Shown: positions 27,633-38,873, counted from the first letter of the stretch. The stretch: 64,000 bases of DNA from an uncultured Candidatus Melainabacteria bacterium (GCA_947361615.1 CANAJP010000002.1:1-64000), one strand, 5' to 3'. Numbers and translations: made by a program. Notes: generated from the sequence alone by a model not told the origin.

Positions 27633-29384
27633 ATGGATAAAATAAACGAATTAATAGCAAGTGAAGATTTTGAAACAGCCAAAAAAGAGCTTTTAGAGAT
27701 CATAAAAAATGACGAGAAAGATATCGAAAACCTTAAACTTCTCGGACTTTGTCATGTTAACCTCGGAGAATATGATGAAGGACGCAAGGCGTTTGAAACT
27801 GTAATAAAATACAAACAGGACGACGCGACAAGCTGGTTTTATCTTGCAAACTGCTATGATAATTTAGACAATTTTATCAGCGCCGAAAATGCATACCTTG
27901 AAGTTATTAAACTTCGTGAAACATACCTTGACGCATACAAAAACCTTGCAATTTTATATATTAAAAACAAAAAAGAAGAAGAAGCTGTTGAATTAATCAA
28001 AAAGACACTCGATTTTGAAGATGTAGACTACTCAATTTACTACATCCTCGGGACCTCAACAATGTCACTCAAACGCTATGAGGAAAGCATTGAGTACTTA
28101 CAAAAAGCGATTGAACTTAATCCAGACCATTCGCAGTTATACAACAATGTTGGAACCTGCTATACTGCAATAAGCGATTTTGAACACGCACTTGATTATT
28201 TTGAAAAAGCAGTTGAAATCGACCCGAACGAGTCAATTTCTTACTACAATCTCGCCTCCCTGCTTCAAAGCGAAAACCGACATGAAGAAGCAGCAAAATT
28301 CTTAGAAAAAGCTTACACTCTTGAACCTAAAGATAATTACCTTGTGGCACTTGCGCTTTCAATGGTGAAACTTGAAGAATACGAACGAGCAATAAAATAT
28401 TATAAAATATTGATTTCACATAATCCGGGTGTTACGACCTACCAGTACAATATTGCGTGCTGTTTTGAAAAGCTGAAAATGTACGAACACGCAATTTCAA
28501 TTCTTGCGCATCTGGCAGTTCTAAACCCGAAATCTGTCAATATTATGCAAAAATTAGGCCAGATGTATGTAAATATTTGCCAGTTCGGTAACGCTAAAAT
28601 GGTTTACGAAAAACTCATTTTACAAGGTAACATCTCTGCTGACATTTATTTTGAATACGCTCAGATTTGCGCAAACGTTAACGATCTGGACAACGCTGAA
28701 AAATACTTGAGAAAAGTTATTACAATTGACGAAAATTATGCGCTTGCCTACAAAGATTTAGGCATAATTTACCTGTCACGCAAGCAGTTTGATTACGCAG
28801 AAATCGAGTTCAAAAACGCACTCAAAATTAAACCTGACGATTTTTCAATTTTGTTTGAATACGCAAACTTCCTCCACGCAACAACAAATTTTGAAGAAGC
28901 AGACAAAATTTATGAAAAAGCACTTGCTGTAGAACCGGAAGACCATCAGGCACTGGCGTTCTCGGCACTAAATAAAATTTTACTAAAAGACTTTGAAACA
29001 GCTTCAGAAAGAATTACAAAAGCAATCGAAAAACAGCCAAATTCAGCGTTCTATCTTTATATTGCTGCAAAAATCAAATACAACGCAAAAGATTATGAAG
29101 AAGCAAAAAGATATTTAATTAGCGCATACGAAAAAAATCCTACGCTGGAAGTTGAAAACCTGCTTGCCCTAACCTACTATGAACTCGGGAAATGGGAAAC
29201 TGCAGCAAACCTTTTCAACAAAATTATTAACGAAAACGGCGATAATTTAAATCTATTATTATATCTAGCTGAATGCTATGAAAAACTCGGCAGAATTGAT
29301 GACGCCTTAAACAAACTTTACATTATAACCGACTTATTCCCTGATTGTGAATCTGCTCAAGAGATGATTAGACGTATCTCCTAG
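27633..29384 (+). CDS. TPR repeat protein
   Basis: This 583-residue protein is built almost entirely of about 16 tetratricopeptide repeats (for example YNNVGTCYTAISDFEHALDY then FEKAVEIDPN). No signal peptide, membrane segment or catalytic domain. Such proteins scaffold complexes, for example in pilus assembly or stress response; the partner cannot be read here. The ATG is 6 nt after TATAAT and lacks a Shine-Dalgarno. Confidence 0.9.
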   Translation: MDKINELIASEDFETAKKELLEIIKNDEKDIENLKLLGLCHVNLGEYDEGRKAFETVIKYKQDDATSWFYLANCYDNLDNFISAENAYLEVIKLRETYLDAYKNLAILYIKNKKEEEAVELIKKTLDFEDVDYSIYYILGTSTMSLKRYEESIEYLQKAIELNPDHSQLYNNVGTCYTAISDFEHALDYFEKAVEIDPNESISYYNLASLLQSENRHEEAAKFLEKAYTLEPKDNYLVALALSMVKLEEYERAIKYYKILISHNPGVTTYQYNIACCFEKLKMYEHAISILAHLAVLNPKSVNIMQKLGQMYVNICQFGNAKMVYEKLILQGNISADIYFEYAQICANVNDLDNAEKYLRKVITIDENYALAYKDLGIIYLSRKQFDYAEIEFKNALKIKPDDFSILFEYANFLHATTNFEEADKIYEKALAVEPEDHQALAFSALNKILLKDFETASERITKAIEKQPNSAFYLYIAAKIKYNAKDYEEAKRYLISAYEKNPTLEVENLLALTYYELGKWETAANLFNKIINENGDNLNLLLYLAECYEKLGRIDDALNKLYIITDLFPDCESAQEMIRRIS

Positions 29385-29483
29385 ACATAGCCTACCGGTG
29401 TATTAGCCACATGGCCAATTGCCCGTATTGATGGTTTGTTAAATTTTGTAAACATGCTAAAAAACATGTAGCAAAATTTATAC

Positions 29484-29512
29484 TTGACATACTTTTAGAT
29501 TTTCAATAAAAT
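29484..29512 (+). promoter_or_regulatory. Promoter of the two small paralogous genes
   Basis: TTGACA (29484-29489), 17-bp spacer, TAAAAT (29507-29512). It gives an 80-nt leader to the gene at 29592, which has Shine-Dalgarno AGGAG. Nothing else is evident between 29385 and 29591. Confidence 0.75.
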
Positions 29513-29591
29513 AGACAAAATTATTTTATTAACTCAAAATAGCAACTCGAAAAATTTAAAAGTATTCAAATACAGCAACAGGAGACAATCC

Positions 29592-30011
29592 ATGAACTTA
29601 ACAATTACCCCGGTCAATGTTAACAGTACATTACCACATCAAAACAACAATTCACATCAAACACAAAATCAAAACTTTGGAGCACTACAGGCTCAATTCA
29701 AGCCACAAACAAGAATTCCAAGAGAAGCAGATATAATTCTTGACAAATTTCTTTTCCACTTCGAAAATATCGCGAAACGAATTGGCTTGGACACACAAAA
29801 ACTCGAAAACAAAGGAATTAAACTATGCCTTGACTCCAGCAAAACCGAAGACATGGATCTAGGAATTTTAAAAGGCGTAATAAAAAATAAAGATGGCAAT
29901 GTTGTTAAAAATAACGGAAAAACCTTAGACCTCACTATTACGGACTTTTCCGAAAAAGAATGTGCCGAATCACTAGCTAATACAATTAAAAAATTAGATA
30001 TTGCAGCGTAA
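29592..30011 (+). CDS. Hypothetical protein with N-terminal NFGA motif
   Basis: This 139-residue protein has a 35-residue Asn/Gln/His-rich N-terminus ending QNQNFGALQAQF, then a small domain with IAKRIGLDTQKLENKGIKL. The same domain segment recurs in the next gene (TAKRIGLDTDKMAEKGFSL), so the two are tandem paralogues in one operon. No known family. The Asn-rich tail and Phe-x-Gly/Ala motif match other proteins in the window. Start supported by AGGAG. Confidence 0.7.
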   Translation: MNLTITPVNVNSTLPHQNNNSHQTQNQNFGALQAQFKPQTRIPREADIILDKFLFHFENIAKRIGLDTQKLENKGIKLCLDSSKTEDMDLGILKGVIKNKDGNVVKNNGKTLDLTITDFSEKECAESLANTIKKLDIAA

Positions 30012-30029
30012 ATATAAAGGAGCAAACTC

Positions 30030-30494
30030 ATGAATCTTAGTATATCCCCTATCAATTTCAACAACCACTCAGCTGCTCAAAACTGCAGAAGAAATAACAA
30101 TCAGACTCAAAATTTTCAAGCTTTACCTATTACTGTATTTCAACATCCGGCAGAAAGCAGAGATGTTATAAAAGCTTTTGAAAGAAGAGATAGAGTCATT
30201 GATGTTTTCTGTGGAGTACTTGAAGAAACAGCAAAACGTATTGGCCTTGATACAGATAAAATGGCTGAAAAAGGATTTTCATTGGAATTCATTCCGAAAT
30301 TCCGTTCAAGCTCAAAAATGCGTGTATCTTTAGTAGATAAAAAACATGACGTTGTAACATTCGCACGTCATCAAAAGCCAATTACTACAAATGTTTCTGA
30401 TTCATCTTTTCTGGATGAACCTTACGGCGTAGCACGTCAAGAAGCCGAAAACATTGCATATATGATTAAAGCGGCAAAATTAACCAGAGAATAA
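30030..30494 (+). CDS. Hypothetical protein with N-terminal NFQA motif
   Basis: This 154-residue paralogue of the preceding gene lies 18 nt downstream with Shine-Dalgarno AAGGAG. The N-terminus is Asn-rich and ends TQNFQALPITVF. The domain shares AKRIGLDT...K..KG, a central hydrophobic strand pair and a C-terminal helix (EAENIAYMIKAAKL). Divergence from its neighbour is high outside these blocks. Function unknown. Confidence 0.7.
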   Translation: MNLSISPINFNNHSAAQNCRRNNNQTQNFQALPITVFQHPAESRDVIKAFERRDRVIDVFCGVLEETAKRIGLDTDKMAEKGFSLEFIPKFRSSSKMRVSLVDKKHDVVTFARHQKPITTNVSDSSFLDEPYGVARQEAENIAYMIKAAKLTRE

Positions 30495-30495
30495 A

Positions 30496-31377
30496 CTAAT
30501 TTAAAACATTGTGTTGTTCAACAACACTGCGGATATAATTATAGTAATCATTATTTTTAAATTTCGCAATTTTATCAAGTAAATCGCCGGCAGAAATAAA
30601 ACCTTTTAAATAAGCTATTTCTTCAAGACAAGCGATTTTAACACCCTTATTAAGTTCCATGGACTGAACGAAATTGCTAGCCTGCAACATAGATTCATGA
30701 GTTCCGGTATCAAGCCAGGCAAATCCGCGGCCAAGGATTTCCACATCTAACAGTCCTTTTTCCAGATAAATTTTATTCAAATCAGTAATCTCAAGTTCTC
30801 CTCTAGCGGACGGCTTGAGATTTTTGGCATATTGACAAACTTTATTATCATAGAAATATAACCCCGTTACAGCGTAATTAGATTTAGGGTTTTGCGGTTT
30901 TTCTTCTAGAGACAACACTTTTTTATTCTCATCAAACTCAACGACCCCAAAACGCTCAGGATCTTTTACCGTATATCCGAAAACAGTTGCGCCGCGTTTG
31001 TTTTTAATAGCGTTTTCCATAATCGTTGAAAATCCGTGCCCGTGGAAAATATTATCTCCCAAAATCAACGCTACATCATCGGTACCAATAAAATCTTCAG
31101 CGAGTAGAAACGCATCGGCAATTCCACGTTGAACATATTGAATTTTGTATTCAAGTTTCAATCCGAACTGCGAACCGTCCCCGAGAACTTTTTTAAAATT
31201 CTCAAAATCTGCCTCATTAGTAATAATCATAATCTCACGAATTCCAGCTAACATAAGAGTTGAAAGCGGATAGTAAATCATTGGTTTGTCAAAAATCGGA
31301 AGCAAAATTTTCGAAATCGGAAGCGACGCCGGATATAAACGGGTTCCTGCACCACCAGCTAAAACAATACCTTTCAT
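30496..31377 (-). CDS. rfbA: Glucose-1-phosphate thymidylyltransferase
   Basis: This 293-residue nucleotidyltransferase makes dTDP-glucose from glucose-1-phosphate and dTTP, the first step to dTDP-rhamnose. It has the N-terminal signature GIVLAGGAGTRLYPAS, then SKILLPIFDKPMIYYPLSTL, ILGDNIFHG and VEILGRGFAWLDTGTHES. I start at 31377 (MKGIVLAGG) because AGGAGAG precedes it; the upstream extension from 31410 is not family-like. No other rfb genes are adjacent. Confidence 0.93.
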   Translation of the reverse strand: MKGIVLAGGAGTRLYPASLPISKILLPIFDKPMIYYPLSTLMLAGIREIMIITNEADFENFKKVLGDGSQFGLKLEYKIQYVQRGIADAFLLAEDFIGTDDVALILGDNIFHGHGFSTIMENAIKNKRGATVFGYTVKDPERFGVVEFDENKKVLSLEEKPQNPKSNYAVTGLYFYDNKVCQYAKNLKPSARGELEITDLNKIYLEKGLLDVEILGRGFAWLDTGTHESMLQASNFVQSMELNKGVKIACLEEIAYLKGFISAGDLLDKIAKFKNNDYYNYIRSVVEQHNVLN

Positions 31378-31517
31378 TAAATACTCTCCTAAAATCCTAT
31401 AGTCAACCACCCAAGAATAACATAACTATCCACTAGTGTCAAACATTCTTCTCCCTGTCATCCCGAACTTGCCGCCGGTCAAGGCGGTTTCTTAACCAAT
31501 TTGTCGGCTACGACTCC

Positions 31518-31674
31518 TGTCATCCTGAACTCGTTTCAGGATCTGGCCAGCGACACCTTTTAAGAAGAAACAAAGGAATTATTTTTACATGTTACGTTGA
31601 AATTTTTGTTGAATTTTTCTATTTAACTTATCCACGGAATACTGGATAGATCCTGAAACAAGTTCAGGATGACA
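31518..31674. repeat. Paired inverted dispersed repeat (MITE/BIME-like)
   Basis: TGTCATCCTGAACTCGTTTC at 31518 faces its near-complement GAAACAAGTTCAGGATGACA ending at 31674. Each half is itself a hairpin. The same paired layout recurs at 41663-41749, 47554-47640 and 58224-58310, but the centre here is longer. The wider gap 31411-31777 holds no gene; a 15-bp palindrome (GTCGACTGAGTCGAC) lies near 31711. Confidence 0.75.
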
Positions 31675-31777
31675 ATTGGGGATTTTATCAATTACGTCTT
31701 TATGGCTGTCGACTGAGTCGACCATTAATTTGTATTAAGATTCAGACACATTACACATAAAATGCTATAATCATAAA

Positions 31778-32575
31778 ATGGAAGATTTAATAGAAAAGTT
31801 GAAAGATATCGGGCTTAACGGAAACGAGGCAAAAGTTTACATCGCACTGGTTAAAAAATTTCCGTTAACAGGCTATGAAATAAGTAAAATAGCAAACATT
31901 CAACAGGCAAGGGCTTATGACGCCCTAAAATCACTTGAAGCCAAACAAATTGTGCTTCCATCTAACACAAAACCTGTTTCTTATACCCCTATTCGCCCCA
32001 AAGAACTCACCAAACGTTTCAAACGTAAAATCAATTCCACAATCGATTTTCTGGAAAAAAAACTTCCTGAAATCAAAGAAAATTCAATAGAGCCTATAGT
32101 TCCAGTTTCCGGAAGTTCCAACGCTCACGAAAAAATCATTGAACTCATACAATCAGCTAAAAAAGAAATATTTCTTCTGATAAGTTCAAGCGACCACAAA
32201 TATTTTGAACAAGCTTTGATGGACGCATACAACCGCGGAGTAGAAATTAAAATTTCAGGCTACGACAATTTTGGCCAAACATTTGGAAGAATTTTTGTAC
32301 AATCGCCGATGTCTGTTCTAGATAACAAAACCAATTTAAAAACAATTTTACTTGTAATTGACAACAGCGAGGGGCTTTACGGTGCGCTCAAGCCGAACCC
32401 CAAATCCGGTGACATCGAATTAATCTGGACCCAAAATTCCGATATTGTTTATTTAATTAAATCATATATTACACATAGCATGTACCTGACAGACATCGAA
32501 GAAAAATTCCCTGAACAATTAAAGTATTTCTACGGCGCTGGAATGAAAAAGCTTAGAGAAAAAGTACTTAATTAA
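31778..32575 (+). CDS. TrmB-family transcriptional regulator
   Basis: This 265-residue protein has an N-terminal winged helix (IGLNGNEAKVYIALVKKFPL, then GYEISKIANIQQARAYDALK) of the TrmB type. A linker follows, then a C-terminal phospholipase-D-like effector domain (KEIFLLISSSDHKYF). TrmB-like proteins usually sense sugars. No obvious target gene is adjacent. TATAAT (31766-31771) ends 6 nt before the ATG with no Shine-Dalgarno, so it is probably leaderless. Confidence 0.85.
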   Translation: MEDLIEKLKDIGLNGNEAKVYIALVKKFPLTGYEISKIANIQQARAYDALKSLEAKQIVLPSNTKPVSYTPIRPKELTKRFKRKINSTIDFLEKKLPEIKENSIEPIVPVSGSSNAHEKIIELIQSAKKEIFLLISSSDHKYFEQALMDAYNRGVEIKISGYDNFGQTFGRIFVQSPMSVLDNKTNLKTILLVIDNSEGLYGALKPNPKSGDIELIWTQNSDIVYLIKSYITHSMYLTDIEEKFPEQLKYFYGAGMKKLREKVLN

Positions 32576-32695
32576 ACTTTTTCTCATCAATGCGACAATC
32601 TGAGTTAAAATTTAACGCTTAATATATCGCAATAAACTAACAAATTTCATCTTGCTATTTTTTTAAAATTATGTATCATTAAAATAGAGGTTAGA

Positions 32696-33853
32696 ATGGA
32701 AAGTGGAAAAAACTTTACGCTAAAAAACAGCTTAACACAAATTTCTATAAATGAATTTATGACGGAACTCCCTGAATTAAAAAACATCACGGAGTCAAAA
32801 GCTTCTGCGATTGGTAAATGGCTTATAGGCAAGATTGAAAATGGTTTACAGACAGGGCACTTTCAAACCGGCCAACTTATGCCGTCAAAAGCTGAATTGG
32901 CGTACCGTCTTGGAGTCAGTATAGGAACTGTTCAGAATGCTCTAAAATACGTTGAAGACCACGGCCACATTGAGGCTAAACCTTGCATTGGCACAATTCT
33001 TCGTGACAAAAATCAACCTGCACTTTTTAGCAAAAAATCAACCTCAAAACGTGATATAATCATTTCTCAGATAAAAAATTATATTAAAGAAAACGGGTTT
33101 CAAGTAGGTGAAAGTATTTCGTCCTCAAAACATATTGCGCAAACCCTAAATCACCCTGTAAATACAGTCCGCCTTGCGCTCGAAAATCTTTGCACTCAGG
33201 GGATTTTAAAACATAATTTCAAAAACTCGGACGAACAAACAGGCTGGTTCCTTGCTTCAAATGATTTTGAAATAGAAGCTTCTGCACCAAACCGTGAAAC
33301 TCTCGTCGAAAAAGTCGTCAAAGACATGAAGCAATACATTACAGAAAACTACAGAACCGGTGACAGAATAAGTTCGCACGCAGAATTCTCGCAAATTCTT
33401 CAAGCAAGTATGAGTACAATTCACACAGCGTTCAAAATCCTGACCGATGAAGGAATTTTAATGACAAGAAGGGGCCAATACGGAACAATTATTATGAAAA
33501 TGCCTGATGAAAAAACAAAATTAAATATGCCAAAAGAAACTTCAATCTTTGCACCCGCGGCAGAAGCAGCGGTTTATTATTACGAAAAAACTCAAAACCA
33601 CATCAAAAAAATTATCGCTCAAAACTATTCAGTTGGCGATAAGCTTCCGCCAATTTCAGAATTTGCACGAGAATTGAACTTAAGCCCGAACACAATCCGC
33701 AAAGCATTCACAAACCTTGCACAAGAAGGATATCTAACATCATCACGTGGCAGATACGGTGGAACATATGTCCTTGATATTCCGGAAACAGAAGTCCAAA
33801 ACTTCAAATGGCTGGCCGTTAACCCAAAATACGCAGAAGTTTTAAATAATTAA
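32696..33853 (+). CDS. GntR-type regulator with four winged-helix domains
   Basis: This 385-residue protein appears to contain four tandem GntR-type winged helices and no separate effector domain. They lie at about 45-110 (LMPSKAELAYRLGVSIGTVQ), 123-180 (ISSSKHIAQTLNHPVNTVRL), 205-270 (ISSHAEFSQILQASMSTIHT) and 297-370 (LPPISEFARELNLSPNTIRK). Each has the P/S-S-x-x-E/H...T-V/I-x-x-A pattern and a following wing. Ordinary GntR proteins have one such domain plus a ligand domain. Shine-Dalgarno AGAGG is present. The target is unknown; argS follows 58 nt downstream with its own promoter. Confidence 0.8.
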   Translation: MESGKNFTLKNSLTQISINEFMTELPELKNITESKASAIGKWLIGKIENGLQTGHFQTGQLMPSKAELAYRLGVSIGTVQNALKYVEDHGHIEAKPCIGTILRDKNQPALFSKKSTSKRDIIISQIKNYIKENGFQVGESISSSKHIAQTLNHPVNTVRLALENLCTQGILKHNFKNSDEQTGWFLASNDFEIEASAPNRETLVEKVVKDMKQYITENYRTGDRISSHAEFSQILQASMSTIHTAFKILTDEGILMTRRGQYGTIIMKMPDEKTKLNMPKETSIFAPAAEAAVYYYEKTQNHIKKIIAQNYSVGDKLPPISEFARELNLSPNTIRKAFTNLAQEGYLTSSRGRYGGTYVLDIPETEVQNFKWLAVNPKYAEVLNN

Positions 33854-33911
33854 CATTTTACACATGTTTATTGTATAATTTCTCCATAAAGAACATTTAT
33901 GGAGAAGTTTT

Positions 33912-35624
33912 ATGATAAAAGATTATTTTTTAAATAGAATAGAAGACGCGATTATTTCCGCTGTTAAAGCCGGCAAGCTTGGTGCAATGGAAGAATACAC
34001 CCGTGGCGCACTTGTTATTGAACGTCCAAAAAACGCAGAATTTGGTGATTACGCAGTTAACGTTTCATCATTAGCACGAACTGCCAGAATTGCACCACCG
34101 CAAATTGCACAGGCCATTGTCGCAGAATTAAACGACACTGAAAACGAATACTCTGTTATTGGCGGATTTATCAACTTCAAATGCGGCAAAAATTTATTAA
34201 AAAATCTTGTTGCCGAAATCTTTGAAAAAAAAGAATCTTTCGGAAAACCTGAAAACGTAGAAACCGAAAAAATTATTCTTGAATACGTTTCAGCCAACCC
34301 TACCGGCCCGTTCCACATCGGCCACGGCCGTTGGGCTGCAATGGGAAGCGTTCTGGCAAACTTACTCAAATTCTACGGCCACGAAGTTTATCAAGAATTC
34401 TACATCAATGACGCCGGTTCACAAATCCAAAAACTCGGCAACTCGCTTGCTATCAGAATTAAGCAGGAACTGGGCGAAGACATAGATTTCCCTACAGATG
34501 AAATCGAAAGAAAAAATTTCTACCCTGGAGATTACTTGATTCCTGTGGCAAAAAAATTCCTTTCTGAACACGAACCTACTGACGACGTAAAAATTCTTTC
34601 TGACTACGCTAAAAAGGAAATGGAAGCGCTCCAAAAAGAACTTCTCGAAAACTTCCGTGTTCATTTTGACAAATTCTACTCAGAACTCGATCTTCACCAA
34701 TCAGGTAAGGTTGACGAATGTGTTAATAAACTTAAAGCCAGCGGCAAAATCTATCAAAAAGACGGTGCAGACTGGTTCAAATCTTCTGACTACGGCGACG
34801 ACCAGGACCGAGTAATCAAAAAAGCCGACGGTTCAAACACTTACTTGACCGCTGATATCGCTTATCACATCGACAAACTCGAACGCGGCTTTGACAGAAT
34901 GATTAACATCTGGGGCGCAGACCACCACGGTTACGTTGCCCGCGTTAAAGCTTCAATAGAAGCACTCGGCTACGATCCGAACAAACTTGAAATCTTACTC
35001 GGACAACTCGTTAATCTTGTTATTAACGGTAACGAAGTCCGTATGGGCAAACGTAAAAACATGGTTACTTTAGACGACTTAATCGAAGAAGTTGGCGTCG
35101 ACGCAACACGTTTCTGGATGGCAATGAGAAACATCGACACCACTCTCGATTTCGACATTGAACTTGCAAAAACAAAATCCGATGAAAACCCTGTGTTCTA
35201 TGTTCAATACGCACACGCACGCGCTTGCTCAATTATGAGAAACCTCGTAACAGACAAACTCAACACCGAAACAGGCGAAAAAACTCCGGCACCTTTGGCA
35301 CAAAACGAACTTGATGAACTTATTAATAATTTCAAACCGGAAATAGTAGAACCGACAATCGACACAGCAAAAGCTTTATTATTAAAGCTTGAAGAATACA
35401 AAAACGTAATCAAAACATCAGCTGAAACCCGTCAAGTTTATACCATTTGCCGCTACGTTCAGGAACTTGCAAGCGAATTCCACTCATTCTACAACGCAAA
35501 CCGCGTAATCTGCGATGATAAAGCGTTGATGAAATCAAGAATTGCGCTTGTCTGGGCTGTTAAAACCGTTCTAAGAAACGCGATGGAAGATATTCTGGGC
35601 GTCAGCGCACCTGAAAAAATGTGA
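33912..35624 (+). CDS. argS: Arginyl-tRNA synthetase
   Basis: This 570-residue class Ia synthetase charges tRNA-Arg. It has an N-terminal Add-1 tRNA-recognition domain (1-110), the HIGH motif in SANPTGPFHIGHGR, and a KMSKS-equivalent degenerated to VRMGKRKNM, as is usual in ArgRS. A C-terminal DALR anticodon-binding domain ends the protein. A promoter TTAACA-18 bp-TATAAT precedes it, then Shine-Dalgarno ATGGAGAAG. A strong terminator follows. Confidence 0.96.
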   Translation: MIKDYFLNRIEDAIISAVKAGKLGAMEEYTRGALVIERPKNAEFGDYAVNVSSLARTARIAPPQIAQAIVAELNDTENEYSVIGGFINFKCGKNLLKNLVAEIFEKKESFGKPENVETEKIILEYVSANPTGPFHIGHGRWAAMGSVLANLLKFYGHEVYQEFYINDAGSQIQKLGNSLAIRIKQELGEDIDFPTDEIERKNFYPGDYLIPVAKKFLSEHEPTDDVKILSDYAKKEMEALQKELLENFRVHFDKFYSELDLHQSGKVDECVNKLKASGKIYQKDGADWFKSSDYGDDQDRVIKKADGSNTYLTADIAYHIDKLERGFDRMINIWGADHHGYVARVKASIEALGYDPNKLEILLGQLVNLVINGNEVRMGKRKNMVTLDDLIEEVGVDATRFWMAMRNIDTTLDFDIELAKTKSDENPVFYVQYAHARACSIMRNLVTDKLNTETGEKTPAPLAQNELDELINNFKPEIVEPTIDTAKALLLKLEEYKNVIKTSAETRQVYTICRYVQELASEFHSFYNANRVICDDKALMKSRIALVWAVKTVLRNAMEDILGVSAPEKM

Positions 35625-35655
35625 GGCTGAGCCTCCTCTATTATATAAAAAAAAG

Positions 35656-35683
35656 AGAGTGGCAAGTCCACTCTGTTTTTTTG
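35656..35683 (+). terminator. Rho-independent terminator of argS
   Basis: AGAGTGG (35656-35662) pairs with CCACTCT (35668-35674), followed by G and a run of seven T. Confidence 0.85.
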
Positions 35684-35771
35684 CACAAAATAGCAAAAAT
35701 TTTCTTCTTTGTTACTTAATAAATTTACAAAATTACTTGAAAAAAAATGGAATTAGTGTAAAATTAACATT

Positions 35772-37217
35772 ATGACGTACGTAACAAAACAGAAAAGATT
35801 TCAAAACACAAAAAAATATACAAAAACTAAAGCCCCGATTGTTGAAGCTCTTCAACAGGCTTATCTGAACCCTACATACCAGTTCCATATTCCGGGACAC
35901 ACAAAAGGAGCGGGCGCTTTGCCTGAATTCAAACGTTTAATCGGAAGCCGCGCGTTGAACATCGATACAACTGATGAATTCGACAATCTTGGCACACTTC
36001 ACCCTGCAACTGGCCCGATTAAAGAAGCCCAAGAACTAGCGGCAAAAGCTTTTGGCGCAGAAAAAACATTTTTTCTGCTCAATGGTTCAACAGCCGGAAA
36101 CCTTGCCATTGCAATGGCTTTGACTAAAAAAGGGCAAAAAGTTATTATTAACAGAAACTGCCACCGCTCAGCTTTAACAGGTATGATTATTTCAGGTGCA
36201 GACCCGATCTGGGTGAACCCTACCCGTTTTGAAGAATGGGGAATCTGGGGCAATATGGCTCCTGAAACGATAGAAGAAACACTTAAAAACCACGATGATG
36301 TTTCAATGGTTTGGATTACAAACCCGACCTATGAGGGCGTTGTTTCTGATATCAAATCAATTTCCGCAATCTGTAAAAAATACAATGTGCCGTTAATCGT
36401 TGACGAAGCGCACGCATGTTTGTGGAATTTTAACGAACATCTTCCAACATCAGCACTCAAACTCGGCGCCGATGCAGTTGTTCACTCTCTTCACAAAACA
36501 GGCGGAAGCATGAGCCAGAGTTCAATGCTTCACATTGCGAAAAACTCTTTAATCAACGCTGATGATGTCGAAAAAGCATTAAAACTTCTGCACACAACCA
36601 GTCCGTCAATGATTTTACTTGCAAGTCTTGACGCGGCAAGAGCAAATCTTGATTCTCAACGTGGAAGAAAAGCACTTTCAAGAGCCGTTGCAAACGCTAA
36701 ATACTTACGCAAAGAAATCGACAAGATGGAACACATTCACCATCTTCGTCCAGACTTCGGCTACAAAACAGATGTAACAAAAGTTTTCATCAAAGCTGAT
36801 GGACTCTCAGGCAAAAGATTAGAAAGTATTTTGGAAATCGACTTTAACATTGAAGTTGAAAGCGCGTCCGATAATGGTCTGTTAATCCTTTCCAACATCG
36901 GCAACAAGCGTTCTGACATTGAATATCTTGTAAAATGCCTGAATAAAATTGATAAAGCGCACTATTCAGACATCTATTATCTTGAAAACAAAAAACACAT
37001 GCCAATGCTAACCCCGCAAATAAAAATGAGTTTGCGCGATGCATATTATGCAGAAAAAGAAACTCTGCCCAAAGCACAGGCAATCGGTAGAATTTGTGCG
37101 GAAGTAATCGCTGAATGCCCGCCGGGTATCGCAATTTTGCTTCCTGGAGAATTGATTACGGAAAAACATCTTCCATATCTGACCGATTACGAATGTATCG
37201 AAGTTATTAAAGCTTAA
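35772..37217 (+). CDS. Orn/Lys/Arg decarboxylase family protein
   Basis: This 481-residue fold-type I PLP decarboxylase has YQFHIPGHTKGAGALPEF, TTDEFDNLGTLH, LLNGSTAGNLA, DEAHACLWNF and the lysine segment VHSLHKTGGSMSQSSML. These fit the compact decarboxylases for arginine, lysine or ornithine found in cyanobacteria and Gram-positives. The substrate cannot be fixed from the sequence; arginine (polyamine synthesis) or lysine is likely. TTGAAA-17 bp-TAAAAT ends 7 nt before the ATG with no Shine-Dalgarno, a clean leaderless promoter. Confidence 0.88.
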   Translation: MTYVTKQKRFQNTKKYTKTKAPIVEALQQAYLNPTYQFHIPGHTKGAGALPEFKRLIGSRALNIDTTDEFDNLGTLHPATGPIKEAQELAAKAFGAEKTFFLLNGSTAGNLAIAMALTKKGQKVIINRNCHRSALTGMIISGADPIWVNPTRFEEWGIWGNMAPETIEETLKNHDDVSMVWITNPTYEGVVSDIKSISAICKKYNVPLIVDEAHACLWNFNEHLPTSALKLGADAVVHSLHKTGGSMSQSSMLHIAKNSLINADDVEKALKLLHTTSPSMILLASLDAARANLDSQRGRKALSRAVANAKYLRKEIDKMEHIHHLRPDFGYKTDVTKVFIKADGLSGKRLESILEIDFNIEVESASDNGLLILSNIGNKRSDIEYLVKCLNKIDKAHYSDIYYLENKKHMPMLTPQIKMSLRDAYYAEKETLPKAQAIGRICAEVIAECPPGIAILLPGELITEKHLPYLTDYECIEVIKA

Positions 37218-37257
37218 ATGATGTGCCTCGCAGCATTTTATAAGATTGAGGTTAAAC

Positions 37258-37425
37258 ATGATAGAAAAAAAAATGGTTCAAATTGGAAATAGTTGGGGCA
37301 TTGTCATTCCTAAAGCATTAATTGACGGATTGAGAATTAATACAGCAGACGATAAATTACAAATTTACATTGAAGACAACGAAATACACATTCGAAAAAA
37401 AACAGATAGCTCTAACAAAGCTTAA
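37258..37425 (+). CDS. AbrB/MazE-like DNA-binding protein (small)
   Basis: A 55-residue open frame begins MIEKKMVQIGNSWGIVIPKA. That is the SpoVT/AbrB swapped-hairpin fold in its MazE-type form: IGNSWGIVIPK, a Leu-rich loop, then a final strand EIHIRKK. GAGG lies 7 nt before the ATG. No toxin gene is adjacent: upstream is the decarboxylase and downstream is eno, about 95 nt away. It could be an orphan antitoxin or a small regulator of eno. Confidence 0.8.
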   Translation: MIEKKMVQIGNSWGIVIPKALIDGLRINTADDKLQIYIEDNEIHIRKKTDSSNKA

Positions 37426-38838
<1,413 letters not shown>

Positions 38839-38873
38839 TCGAATACAGTAAACATCAGCAAGACAAGCATACG

